A stretch of DNA of 64,000 nt. It comes from Acanthosoma haemorrhoidale (taxonomy: Eukaryota > Arthropoda > Insecta > Hemiptera > Acanthosomatidae). Positions 23,347 to 31,822 of the stretch are shown here, piece after piece. The stretch covers positions 117,266,869-117,330,868 of the forward strand of contig OV884013.1 of NCBI GenBank assembly GCA_930367205.1, read 5' to 3'. The notes under the pieces were generated by a model. The model was not told the DNA's origin. It was given only the letters and a program-made list of their open reading frames with translations, and did not search any database. Each line of letters begins with the position of its first letter. The first letter of the stretch is position 1. Position numbers and translations under genes: made by a program.

Positions 23347-23670
23347 ATGGCTTTGTTAGCAAACATTTTAAACAATGTGAACCAAAAGTCAGAGCAGATT
23401 GGTAAATTGTCTGATCTATCGGTTGGATTTTACTATGGAATAAATCATTTCGAGAAGATCAACACCAAGTTTGGAGACTGCATTATTGTCCATCTGAAGT
23501 ATACAGGACCGACTCAATATGCCAATCAGCCGTCAAAGGTGTTCCTTCCAAAGCGATTCAGCTATGAAATAAGTGATGAAATGATAGCAGAATACGAAAA
23601 AACTGAAAAGAAAATTTCCTTACTCTACAAGGGATACATCGAAAGAAAATACGATATGGAATTTATATAA
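23347..23670 (+). CDS. 107-aa protein of the nested element, possible OB-fold-type
   Basis: The ATG is the first codon after a TATATTTTAG| acceptor. The 72-bp intron 23275-23346 begins GTAAGT, and AATAAA follows the stop at 23704-23709. The protein is soluble-looking and charged, with no signal peptide or membrane segment. Visible features are KLSDLSVGFYYGI (20-32), NTKFG (39-43) followed by the beta-like CIIVHL, then VFLPKRFS (65-72), DE(M)I and a closing LYKG (93-96). From memory, this order (K-L-x-D-L, N-T-K-F/Y-G, V-F-L-P-K-R-F/Y, Y-K-G) recurs in many small uncharacterised arthropod and cnidarian proteins near mobile elements. The beta-rich pattern would suit an OB-like nucleic-acid-binding fold. 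Function is unproven. It is the only gene in the element with complete expression signals. Confidence 0.85.
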   Translation: MALLANILNNVNQKSEQIGKLSDLSVGFYYGINHFEKINTKFGDCIIVHLKYTGPTQYANQPSKVFLPKRFSYEISDEMIAEYEKTEKKISLLYKGYIERKYDMEFI

Positions 23671-23703
23671 ACATTTTATTGTAGCTACTTTTAAAAAAAT
23701 ATT

Positions 23704-23709
23704 AATAAA
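23704..23709 (+). terminator. Polyadenylation signal of the 107-aa gene
   Basis: AATAAA 33 bp after the stop codon. Confidence 0.7.
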
Positions 23710-24003
23710 ATGACGTTAAAATAATGTGTGTATTTTTTTTTTTCTCCTCACTATAGATCATAAAACTTGATTTTTTTTTTTTTCCATTTATACACGTAGA
23801 AAGACTTGTTAAAACAAGTTAGTGTAAGATTATCTTAATATAAATTCATGTCTGTAAAAGGCATGTTGCATCAATTGATTTTAAATTTTTAGTTGAAAAT
23901 AGGGAAAAGAACAAAACAGATTTAATATATTTAAAAAAAAAAATTTTATTGTCAAGCTTTATAACATATTTTATTACATATAATTTAAAAAAATTTAATT
24001 ATA

Positions 24004-24165
24004 TCACCGATACTGAATCAACAAGCCTTTAGTTTTGCAAGAGTAAACAGCTAGTTCTTGTAGAAAATCTTTAAAATAGAAAAAAGTTCCCATAAATATG
24101 TGTGGTTTGTCTGTCTGTTTGGCCAGTGTTCCTAAGCCACCCAGGAGGTCCTGGCCAAGGCTTCG
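24004..24165 (-). CDS. Candidate C-terminal exon on the minus strand of the nested element
   Basis: This is 53 open codons on the minus strand ending TGA (24004-24006). The frame runs from RSLGQDLLGGLGTLAKQTDK through KPHIFMGTFFYFKDFLQELA to the end LLIQYR. Composition looks protein-like, and two AATAAA-type signals follow within about 65 bp downstream on the same strand. No complete start is visible. An AAG| acceptor-like site lies at the upstream edge, with CTATAAAC before it. The other minus frame across 24071-24256 is also open, so the choice of frame is not secure. It would be convergent with the 107-aa gene. Family not recognised. Confidence 0.35.
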   Translation of the reverse strand, partial: RSLGQDLLGGLGTLAKQTDKPHIFMGTFFYFKDFLQELAVYSCKTKGLLIQYR

Positions 24166-24371
24166 TTACCTTTTTGTTTATAGTGGAAAGGTATCGCCCC
24201 ACTCTATGCAAGGAGCTAGATGCAACCTGCAGAGACTGAAGCCCTAAGAAAACCACTCTTTAATAATTAGTGGAACCTCTATTATATAGAAACATACATT
24301 ATAGAAACCAACGATAGAGAACAAAACCGTCAGGTGTAATGTTTACAAATCTAACATTTTTTAATCAGCGA

Positions 24372-24587
24372 AGTATCCGTAGTTTTTAATATGGTCTCTA
24401 TGGTCACATGTAGATTTGAGTCGGTTATACAAATGGGTTAACTTCCATGAAAAACTAATCTTATTAACTTTTCCCTCCAAATTTCGAGATCCCGAGACAC
24501 TCGTGCTCTACCTAGTCAGGATGGTTCCTCTTGACCAGACTTCCAATACTTCCTCCCAGAAATATCCCATTAAAAACTACGGATACT
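24372..24587. repeat. 216-bp segment with perfect 19-bp inverted ends
   Basis: The arms AGTATCCGTAGTTTTTAAT (24372-24390) and its exact reverse complement (24569-24587) face each other. No clear target duplication flanks them. It could be a small nested MITE or a structural element of the host transposon. Confidence 0.7.
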
Positions 24588-24741
24588 GGATTCTCTATGG
24601 TAATTAAATATATTCATTACATACAATCATCAATAAGTTGTTTTTTTTCTTTCTCGTTGATTATGAAACATTTATATATAATAACAGTGGCACTAAAAAC
24701 TAATTAATCAAGGTCTCATTTTTCGAAAGATTTTTGGCGAA

Positions 24742-24776
24742 GGAGCTATTTGTATATTTCATATACCAATAGCTCC
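24742..24776. other. 35-nt near-perfect hairpin
   Basis: GGAGCTATT then GTATAT pair with ATATAC then AATAGCTCC around a 3-nt loop, with a single T-C mismatch (15 pairs). It is the strongest simple hairpin in the core of the nested element. Confidence 0.7.
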
Positions 24777-24898
24777 TAGTAAATCTTACACGTTAAAAAC
24801 TAGCAGCGAGGACTAGTAACCTCTCTTATTATTTCATTATATTAACATATGAAAATACCGTGACTTTTCGGACTAAAGGAAATGAGTCTAATTATATA

Positions 24899-25036
24899 AT
24901 GAAAAACAAAAAGGTACTAGTGAGATGTATGGCTGACTTACACAAAAGCTTAGGTGGATTTGCGAATTACACGCATTTGTATAAAAGCAAATTTGCTACC
25001 GATCACGTGCCCGAATCTTATGTCAAATTTAAGTAG
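24899..25036 (+). CDS. Small candidate ORF, 45 aa
   Basis: It starts with ATG and ends TAG. The frame is open for about 31 further codons upstream. Sequence such as RCMADLHKSLGGFANYTHLY and DHVPESYVKFK is not low-complexity. No promoter or polyA signal is evident. It lies 2 bp before the next small ORF. Its function is unknown, and it may be a fragment of a spliced gene. Confidence 0.3.
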   Translation: MKNKKVLVRCMADLHKSLGGFANYTHLYKSKFATDHVPESYVKFK

Positions 25037-25038
25037 CG

Positions 25039-25245
25039 ATGGAGAAAGGAACGACATTTTCTTATGGACTACTTGCAGTCATAGGACCCACTAGTACCAC
25101 CGAATATAACTTAAAGAAAATGTTAATACTTACTCTATCAGCAATACTTACGGTTAATTCCTCAATGTTCGTTTGGCTTATGACTTTGCGATACACATTT
25201 TCTTTTTTTGATAGGACCATGCTGGTGACAAAAAAAAAATTATGA
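25039..25245 (+). CDS. Small candidate ORF, 68 aa, one possible membrane segment
   Basis: Begins ATG two bases after the previous stop. Residues about 28-49 (MLILTLSAILTV then MFVWLML-like) are hydrophobic enough for one membrane helix, and the C-terminus is Lys-rich. The opposite strand is also open, so the coding strand is uncertain. Not recognised. Confidence 0.25.
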   Translation: MEKGTTFSYGLLAVIGPTSTTEYNLKKMLILTLSAILTVNSSMFVWLMTLRYTFSFFDRTMLVTKKKL

Positions 25246-25392
25246 ATTGAATTTGTTGACATTAGCTATTGTATTTCACAATATAAGTTATGAAAAAAAA
25301 GTGTGAAATCATGGAAACACTCTTCAAACAACAATTAAGTAAACTTTCTATTATATACTTTGTATTGAAAATACATTTATTTGTACGTAAAA

Positions 25393-25739
25393 TTAGTTAA
25401 GTGTATTTATTAATATACGAGTACAGATAGTACATTCGCAATGGGTCATTGTATGCCCTGTAGTTTGCCTACATGAAACATAAAAAATGTTTTGGTCAGG
25501 ATTTTGCATAAAATCGGCGCCAATGCGAGAGACATCACAGTTTTTTAAATTTCCTAAGATTTTGTATTCGTACAAGTTTAAGGATTTTTTCCATCCATAA
25601 ATAAATTATTTACTGCACGGTAATAATAATGTATCAAGCACAATCGGTCAACAACGTCCTCAGATGGATCTAAAATTTCTTCGTCGGTTAACATCCCCTC
25701 TACTGCTAGGCCGTTGTCAAAATGGTAACGTGTCAAAAG
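25393..25739 (-). CDS. Candidate minus-strand gene needing a -1 frameshift, Cys/His-rich C-terminus
   Basis: The minus-strand frame open from 25739 (Met at 25692-25694) reads TDEEILDPSEDVVDRLCLIH and ends at a TAA (25578-25580). A second frame, -1 relative, takes over at the run A AAA AAT (25584-25590) and continues to a TAA at 25393-25395. Its end holds GHTMTHCECTIC, a possible zinc site (H, H, C, C, C). AATAAA lies about 12-17 bp past the stop (plus-strand TTTATT, 25376-25381). The A-run can be read as a -1 slippery heptamer or as a 1-nt indel in a homopolymer. An intron upstream is possible, since no promoter was found. It is convergent with the 107-aa gene. Family not recognised. Confidence 0.5.
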
Positions 25740-25837
25740 TTATAGCTACCAATAACGAACAATATAACCAGAGAAATTTAATTGGTATTTAAACTAGTTT
25801 ATGATCTCGATTACACTAATGAGCAGGGCTAGAAGGT

Positions 25838-26842
25838 TATAAAGGAGGCGCACTCTAGCGGTCATTTAGTTCATCAAGTGTGGTTATATATAGGTAAGGT
25901 TATGATATAAGGCGCTATCTGGTGAGGAGATTGGGAATTAAAGGGTGTTCAGGGATGGCGGTTATGTAGTTCATCAAGTGTGGTTATATATAGGTAAGGT
26001 TATGATATAAGGCGCTATCTGGTGAGGAGATTGGGAATTAAAGGGTGTTCAGGGATGGCGGTTATGTAAGGAGGTGGGGGGAACAAAATGGCGGATGAAA
26101 GTTATGGTTATAAACTAGTAAGGATATAAATAGAGCGGCCATATTGTTTGTTATTATTACTATGAGGTTATATACGAAGAAGGTTATAAAGGTGGCGCAC
26201 TCTAGCGGTCATTTAGTGCATCAAGTGTGGTTATATATAGATAAGGTTATGATATAAGGCGCTATCTGGAGAGGAGATTGGGAATTAAAGGGTGTTCAGG
26301 GATGGCGGTTATGTAAGGAGGTGGGGGAACAAAATGGCGGATGAAAGTTATGGTTATAAACTAGTAAGGATATAAATAGAGCGGCCATATTGTTTGTTAT
26401 TATTACTATGAGGTTATATACGAAGAAGGTTATAAAGGTGGCGCACTCTAGCGGTCATTTAGTTCATCAAGTGTGGTTATATATAGGTAAGGTTATGATA
26501 TAAGGCGCTATCTGGTGAGGAGATTGGGAATTAAAGGGTGTCCAGGGATGGCGGTTATGTAAGAAGGTGGGGGAACAAAATGGCGGATGAAAGTTATGGT
26601 TATAAACTAGTAAGGATATAAATAGAGCGGCCATATTGTTTGTTATTATTATTACGAGGTTATATACGAAGAAGGTTATAAAGGTGGCGCACTCTAGCGG
26701 TCATTTAGTTCATCAAGTGTGGTTATACATAGATAAGGTTATGATATAAGGCGCTATCTTGTGAGGAGATTGGGAATTAAAGGGTGTTCAGGGATGGCGG
26801 TTATGTAAGGAGGTGGGGGAACAAAATGGCGGATGAAAATGC
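25838..26842 (-). repeat. Right array of 246-bp tandem repeats, inverted
   Basis: About four units plus a shortened one (a partial unit near 25838-25980 lacks part of the monomer). The CAAAATGGCGG landmarks are near 26084, 26332, 26577 and 26822. Orientation is opposite to the left array, and sequence is near-identical to its units. Confidence 0.95.
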
Positions 26843-26964
26843 GGGGTGGAGGTAAGGGGCGTGGTCAAAATGGCCGTCAAGCCCTGTCATTGGCTGGTTA
26901 GGGTAGGGTGGGGGAGGGGTGGGGGTGAGGAGGGGGTAAAGGGGCGTGGCCTAGTAGGGGTGGG
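26843..26964 (-). repeat. Right GC-rich subterminal block
   Basis: Inverted counterpart of 20868-21077, with GGGGCGTGG motifs in G-rich DNA. It is shorter than the left block because one motif unit is missing. Confidence 0.8.
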
Positions 26965-27040
26965 GGTAAAGGGGCGGGGCCAAATGGAGCTCTCTGATTG
27001 GTCCATATCGGTGCGCCAGAACACCCATATTAACACTACT
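26965..27040 (-). repeat. Right terminal inverted repeat, perfect outer part
   Basis: Exact reverse complement of 20792-20867, followed by GGAGTC at 27041-27046. Confidence 0.95.
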
Positions 27041-27602
27041 GGAGTCCTCGGCGCGGGTCACGAGGTGGAAAGAGTTTTTGTCCCAGTACAATATGGAGAT
27101 CATATATAAACCCGGGAAAGAGAACGTAGTGGCAGACTGGCTGTCCAGAGCCATTACTGTGAATGCATTGGAAGAAGGGGAACCATCCGGGGAAAACCAA
27201 CAGTTTCTCCGGGAATGGACACCCGGGGAGGAGGGAAGCCTCGGTACGCGAGGAGATAGCGAAGGTGAGGAAACCCTTGAAGAGGAAGGTTCCGCCGCCG
27301 AAAGACCTGTTGAAATGGAAGTAACAGAAGGGATCGTGAACGACAAAAGACGGCAGATCATTTGGAAATCCAAGACCTCAGGGCGGCTGCAGATAGCATA
27401 TGACAGTTATGGGAGAAGTAAAATCGCGACGATTTGGTCGCCACCAGGGGTTAGGAACGACCAAATTTGCCGTGCATTGAAAGATGCCTCGGAACCCGCA
27501 AAGACCCATCATGTATTTGTAGGGAATGCCACTATTTGGGAGAAAATTCGTAGACTCTGGCGAATGGAACAACTTGGAGTGGATAGGATATTTATTCGGT
27601 AA
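27041..27602 (+). pseudogene. pol: pol, RNase H C-terminal part and linker
   Basis: This continues the pol frame directly after the second GGAGTC. The block YNMEIIYKPGKENVVADWLS is the usual end of gypsy RNase H. An acidic linker of about 100 residues follows, then a segment ending RRLWRMEQLGVDRIF. The frame closes at TAA (27600-27602), a few bases before integrase resumes in another frame, so a second frame break lies near 27600. Confidence 0.9.
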
Positions 27603-27607
27603 CGTCG

Positions 27608-28675
27608 ATGGTGGAGACACTAAAAGACAGAGAACAGCAGCTGGAAGTGACGCTGGCCTATCACCAAGGAAAAACGAACCACCGTGGAGTTCAGGAAACG
27701 TTGCAAGCGTTGCGGCGGAGGTACTTTTGGCGGGGAATGAAAAAGAGCATACAAGAAATGATAGGGGCATGTGCAGTTTGTCTCACTACGAAGTATGACA
27801 GACATCCGCCACGGGGGCGACAAGAAGAATCGCCCACCGCCGAGACACCGTTGAGTGACTTACAAGTGGATACCTTCACTTGGAGGGGGTATAAGTGGGT
27901 TACCACAATCGACAGCTTTAGCAAAGTGGCCATGGCGCACCCGGTGCAAGATCGGTCATCAGACGCGGTAATGCTGGCATTAAATACCTGGTTCCAGTTT
28001 TACGGAGTACCAGACCGGATCTCGTCGGATGGGGGCAGAGAATTTGACAATGCCAACATCCGAAAAGAAATGAAGACTCTCGATGTCTCTTGGCATCTTA
28101 ATACCCCAGGGCACCCTAAGAGTAGAGGAGGGATAGAAAGATTGCACAGCACCCTGAGTGACCACCTGCGGGTATATCACGCGGAAAAGGGTCTGCCGGC
28201 GAATGAGGCAATGCCGAAGGCGGTGGCCGCTTACAATCATTCGATCCACACCGCGACGGGGTTCTCCCCGTTCGAGATCCTCTTTGGGCTGCGCGAAAGA
28301 CGGAGAAATGGGGCAGAGACGGTAGCAGACGAGGGAATGGCGGAGAAAATGGCGAGTAATACTGTCGGTTTGAGGAAAATATGTGACAAAGTCCGAGAAA
28401 GGCTAACAAGGGACAAAGCGAGACGAGTGGAACGGGAAAACCTCAAAGTCCGGGATCGAATGGGGGAACTTAAAATCGGGACTATCGTCTATAAAAAACT
28501 AGGGTCAAATAGGAGCAAAGAGCTGGTGCGATATGAGGGCCCATTTAAAGTGGTCGTGATTAGGGAACACAACGTCGTGACAATTGAGAGTATACGAGCC
28601 CCTAAGAAGCGGCGAAATGTCCACATAGAACAGTTAAAGCTTCCACCAGGGGGGGAGGTTGTAGATCAGGAATGA
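27608..28675 (+). CDS. pol: pol, integrase
   Basis: 355 residues. The zinc-binding HHCC part has His19, His25, Cys55 and Cys58. The catalytic core shows D88, D141 and E177 (motifs LQVDTF, ISSDGGREF and GGIERLH), that is D,D-35-E as in retroviral-type integrases. The C-terminal basic domain continues to the stop with VYKKLGSNRSKELVRYEGPF, typical of the Ty3/gypsy GPY/F-type region. The domain itself is intact, though it is out of frame with upstream pol. It inserts the cDNA into the genome. Confidence 0.93.
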   Translation: MVETLKDREQQLEVTLAYHQGKTNHRGVQETLQALRRRYFWRGMKKSIQEMIGACAVCLTTKYDRHPPRGRQEESPTAETPLSDLQVDTFTWRGYKWVTTIDSFSKVAMAHPVQDRSSDAVMLALNTWFQFYGVPDRISSDGGREFDNANIRKEMKTLDVSWHLNTPGHPKSRGGIERLHSTLSDHLRVYHAEKGLPANEAMPKAVAAYNHSIHTATGFSPFEILFGLRERRRNGAETVADEGMAEKMASNTVGLRKICDKVRERLTRDKARRVERENLKVRDRMGELKIGTIVYKKLGSNRSKELVRYEGPFKVVVIREHNVVTIESIRAPKKRRNVHIEQLKLPPGGEVVDQE

Positions 28676-28982
28676 GCTGGAGTGTCCTCGCAGCATACAC
28701 GCGAGGAACATTGTAAATAAGTATAGTTATGTGATTTTTCCCACAGAAGTATTGTTTTTTTTTTCAAACTCAAAGTTTTCTTTTATGTTTTTTTTTACAA
28801 GTGACAGTTGGTTTTTACGTTTTATAGGTTTAGAGCTTAATGTGAGGGATTACAGGCTGTGTACGGGCGGGGCTGGCCTTTGCTCCTTTGTAACATTAGC
28901 AGAGCATTATTTGAATGGACTAAGACGTCCGAGTGTTGGACTTCAAAGTTTGCGAATGGGTGTTCGTAAACTGGTGGGGGGG
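28676..28982 (+). other. 3' untranslated region and polypurine tract of the LTR element
   Basis: No env frame. The short open stretch at 28731-28988 has no membrane-protein features of an envelope. The region ends with the G-rich tract GGTGGGGGGG (about 28973-28982) immediately before the 3' LTR, the expected plus-strand primer. Confidence 0.8.
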
Positions 28983-29162
28983 AGTTAAGTCCAGGCGCCG
29001 CTAGTGCCCAGCCTTAATCCCCAAACATATGTTATCTGTATATGTTTACAGGTAATACCTATAGATAGAGGTATCTTGGTCTAAATAAAGGAGTCTTGTT
29101 ATAACGTTCTACGTGTTCTTATTACCAACCTTTCTTAGCTTGTAATTCAATAAACATTAACT
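28983..29162 (+). repeat. 3' LTR
   Basis: 180 bp, one difference from the 5' LTR. Followed by TATA repeats, so the target was a (TA)n-like site. Confidence 0.97.
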
Positions 29163-29166
29163 TATA

Positions 29167-29745
29167 TATATATATACGTATAGTTGAATTGAATTGAATA
29201 TTGAATATTGAATGAATTGAAGCTGCCTGTCTTAATCTTAGAACGAGGTATCGACAAAGCTTCAGGGACACAGCTGTGTGGGCATACTCGTAAGTTTGAT
29301 AGTTAGCCATCGAGAATATATCTACATTCCTATTGTCCCAATTCCTTCTCATCTACTTACGTAATGATAAAGCGTAGCCTTCAAGTTGAATAAAACTAGT
29401 GAAATAAGGCTCACTTTGAGGAGTGCATAATAAAATATAATTATTACAGGAAAATAATTCTATTTATACACATAGGGATATTGCAGCTTACTAATAATTC
29501 ATAGTCGTAAATTACAGTAAATGAGCTGAAAACGTTACCATGAGATTATATAAATAAAGATAACGAGATTCCAAATTGGGAAATATTCAATTATTCTGTA
29601 ACTTTTGACCATGGTCAAGAACAAACCTACAATTTATTACACATATTAACATTTGACAGATAAATGTTCTTAGCTGCTGTTCTCTTTGGTGATTAGAATA
29701 TCGTTAGTAATGCAATTATTGCTCCCGCATACGTACAGTTATATA
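29167..29745. other. AT-rich flank, no gene seen
   Basis: Contains short GAATT(GA) simple repeats next to the LTR element and otherwise nothing recognisable. Confidence 0.4.
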
Positions 29746-30544
29746 AAGGCCTTCCCAGAATTAACGCAAGATTTGATTTCAATAGAAAACACAGTTTTTA
29801 GTATTTTTGTTGTTATTTTTTTATTGAATTATAAAGTAAATAGGATAGGGTTATTTATGGAATAACACATCAGGCCAATGGCCTCCACGACATTGCTGCC
29901 ACATAGGCACTCTTTTGTCGAAATTTTCCATGACCATTTGGCGTAAATGTGATTGAATTTCGTTGATGCATCGTTGAATTTCCTCTTTTAATGCACGGGT
30001 GGATGTTGGCTTGTTGACATACACATTTGACTTCAAATAACCCCGATCTACGGGGCCAATTCTGAACGAGAGAGTACACGACCAGGAAATGTCTCATGCA
30101 GTATTTGAATTGTTTCATGGGATATACTTGTTGAAACCACATATTGGCCACATTAATATCATCCAATTTCGGCACAAAGAACTGTGTTTACGACGCCGAA
30201 TTGATGTTCCTCGATTTTCAACAACACTCTCATGCACTACTTTGATATTGACATTTGAACGGTTTGTTTTTGGACGACCAGTGTGTTTAGTGTCTCTAAC
30301 TGATCCAGTCTCCCTAAATTTTTCAATTGATCTCTTCACAGCTGATGAAGTCAAAACACTATTCCGACTATATTTTGTATGAAATTTACGAACTGCGGTC
30401 GCCAACCTTTCGTTATTTTTGAGATAATGTTTAACAATAAATACACGTTGTTCTATCGTGTAACGCTCCTTTTTTAGGGTTGCCAGCACTTTAGTGCACA
30501 AATGGCGGCAAATTCAAATCTTGGGTCGATTCTGGGAAACCCAT
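29746..30544 (-). mobile_element. Tc1-like element, deletion derivative (copy 2)
   Basis: 799 bp flanked by TA. The minus strand holds the transposase N-terminus (30115-30501: ERYTIEQRVFIV then the TGRPKTNRSNV linker, a helix-turn-helix DNA-binding region). It is joined by an internal deletion to the C-terminal part (29870-30175, a NVANMWFQQ start in another frame). The missing middle contains the first catalytic Asp, so it is inactive. The same deletion junction (HSSLCRNW|ILMWPICGF in the N-terminal frame) is seen in copies 3 and 4. Confidence 0.9.
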
Positions 30545-31189
30545 TATTATACTGTGCTAAAAAGAAATATAGTTAACACAAGTTTGGTCACTGATCTGAA
30601 AGTTATGATATAAAATGTGAAATAATTACCACTAATAGTGTTTGGTGTGGGCCATATACCAGCGGTACTCGAAGAACCCCTGAAGATATTAGTCCACTTT
30701 GAATTCCTTTGTGGGGCTGCGTTCGAGTGCCGCCTAGAAGGCCCATATCTTACTCAGCCACCACAAACCCTGATTTATCTTATATTAAAGTTCAGATTTA
30801 TGTTATTTTAAATTTACCACGGCGGCCCAAGCTATCGTGGCGTATGGGACAAATTACCTTTGCCCCGTGTGATTTAGGCCCTCGGCGCGGCGGGGGTGCG
30901 CTGCCTTCGGTCCTGACTCTGTGTCGGCTAGACCTCTAATGTAGTTCCCCCTCACTAATACTCTCCCTTATTTTTTTTTTATTATTATTGTTGTATTTTA
31001 TTACTTTAGTAGATTATACTGTTTAAAAACATGGCTAACTTTTATATATCTTGATTTGTTTAGCACACTTCGGCCATTGATTGTTTTTTTTTAATCAGAA
31101 AACCTTTGATATTAGCCAAATCAAAATATTTTAAGGCAATTAGGAAAATACAAGTACAAAATAATTTCATTTTACTTTTATATGATAGC
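30545..31189. other. Unannotated, GC-rich island at 30810-30950
   Basis: The GC-rich part (CCCTCGGCGCGGCGGGGGTG near 30878) may be a decayed retroelement piece. I see no supported frame. Confidence 0.35.
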
Positions 31190-31822
31190 GACTGTACAGA
31201 CTACTTCAAAGGACATCCCATCTCTCAATAGAAAATAAATTACTAATCTACGAAGTTAAACTTAAGCCAATCTGGACTTAAGAAATACAGCTATGGGGGA
31301 CAGCAAAAAGTCGAACATCAAGCGTATCCAATCCTTCCAATCAAAAATCCTGAGAATAGTAAATGCCCCTTATTACGTCAGCAACAAAACTCTTAATATA
31401 CCTAATGATAATCCCACCACCCTGATCCCCTAGAACAGTCATTGCACTGCACCACTCATCCCTATAATCCTCCTCGGAGACTGAAACGGCAGTGACCTCG
31501 TGACCTGCTGTAAATACGCAACAGTGGGATTCCTGGCAATGGCCAGTTTCTCCTATCATGTACTGAGCGTCTGTGGCTCTCACGCTCTTGGTCACCCTCC
31601 ACTGGCTTGTATTCGGTGACGCGGCTGACGAAGGAGCGTCGGGGACTTCCCAAGACTCCGCTTCCTCCTTTGCATGCGATGGAGGTGACAACCATGTGGA
31701 GGCCTCTGGGCTGTTTGTATATATAGTATCACAATTACTTATAGCCCAATCAGGCTGATTGTAATTTGTAATTTGATTTTATCATTTTATTGTAATTTTA
31801 TCATAATAAAGTTGTTGTTAAT
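31190..31822 (+). mobile_element. LINE family A, RT tail and 3' end
   Basis: 5'-truncated copy with many small deletions. It keeps GGGGGACAGCAAAAAGTCGAA, the GC-rich 3' region and the GCCCAATCAGGC stem variant with ATAATAAAG end. Confidence 0.75.

Larger units (their letters stand above)
20792..27040. mobile_element. 6,249-bp TIR element nested in gypsy pol (novel, Polinton-like ends)
   Basis: The ends are inverted copies beginning AGTAGTGTTAATATGGGTGT, identical for 76 bases, and flanked by a 6-bp duplication GGAGTC (20786-20791 and 27041-27046). Inside each end come GC-rich CACGCCC blocks and then arrays of a 246-bp tandem repeat in opposite orientations (21078-23040 and 25838-26842). The AT-rich core (23041-25837) carries one clear small gene and several candidates. 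Insert plus duplication is 6,255 bp, a multiple of three, so the pol frame is the same on both sides. A 6-bp duplication and 5'-AG ends are Polinton/Maverick traits, but the element is much shorter than full Polintons (15-20 kb) and shows no integrase or polymerase. A non-autonomous derivative or an unrelated DNA transposon with 6-bp duplications are both open. Confidence 0.93.
17574..29162 (+). mobile_element. Gypsy (Ty3)-type LTR retrotransposon, nearly intact ends, interrupted
   Basis: The boundaries are direct LTRs at 17574-17753 and 28983-29162, starting AGTTAA and ending TTAACT, flanked by a 4-bp TATA duplication (17570-17573 and 29163-29166). The order is LTR, primer site, gag, protease, RT, RNase H, integrase, polypurine tract, LTR, which is the gypsy order. 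No env follows integrase (only about 300 bp remain). The two LTRs differ at one of 180 positions by eye, so insertion was recent. Even so, gag and pol carry a frameshift each and several in-frame TGA codons, and the RNase H region is split by the 6.25-kb element at 20792-27040. Without that insert the element would be about 5.3 kb. Confidence 0.97.

Noticed and set aside
25240..25262. Link between nested element and satellite flank through ATGAATTGAATTTGTTG
   Set aside because: The shared string is only about 17 AT-rich bases with unrelated surroundings, so probably coincidence.
26846..27373. Frames overlapping the right end of the nested element and pol
   Set aside because: They cross the terminal repeat boundary or run antisense to the real pol frame.
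28731..28988. Remnant env gene of the LTR element
   Set aside because: The 85-codon frame runs into the LTR and shows no signal peptide, cleavage site or fusion-type segment.
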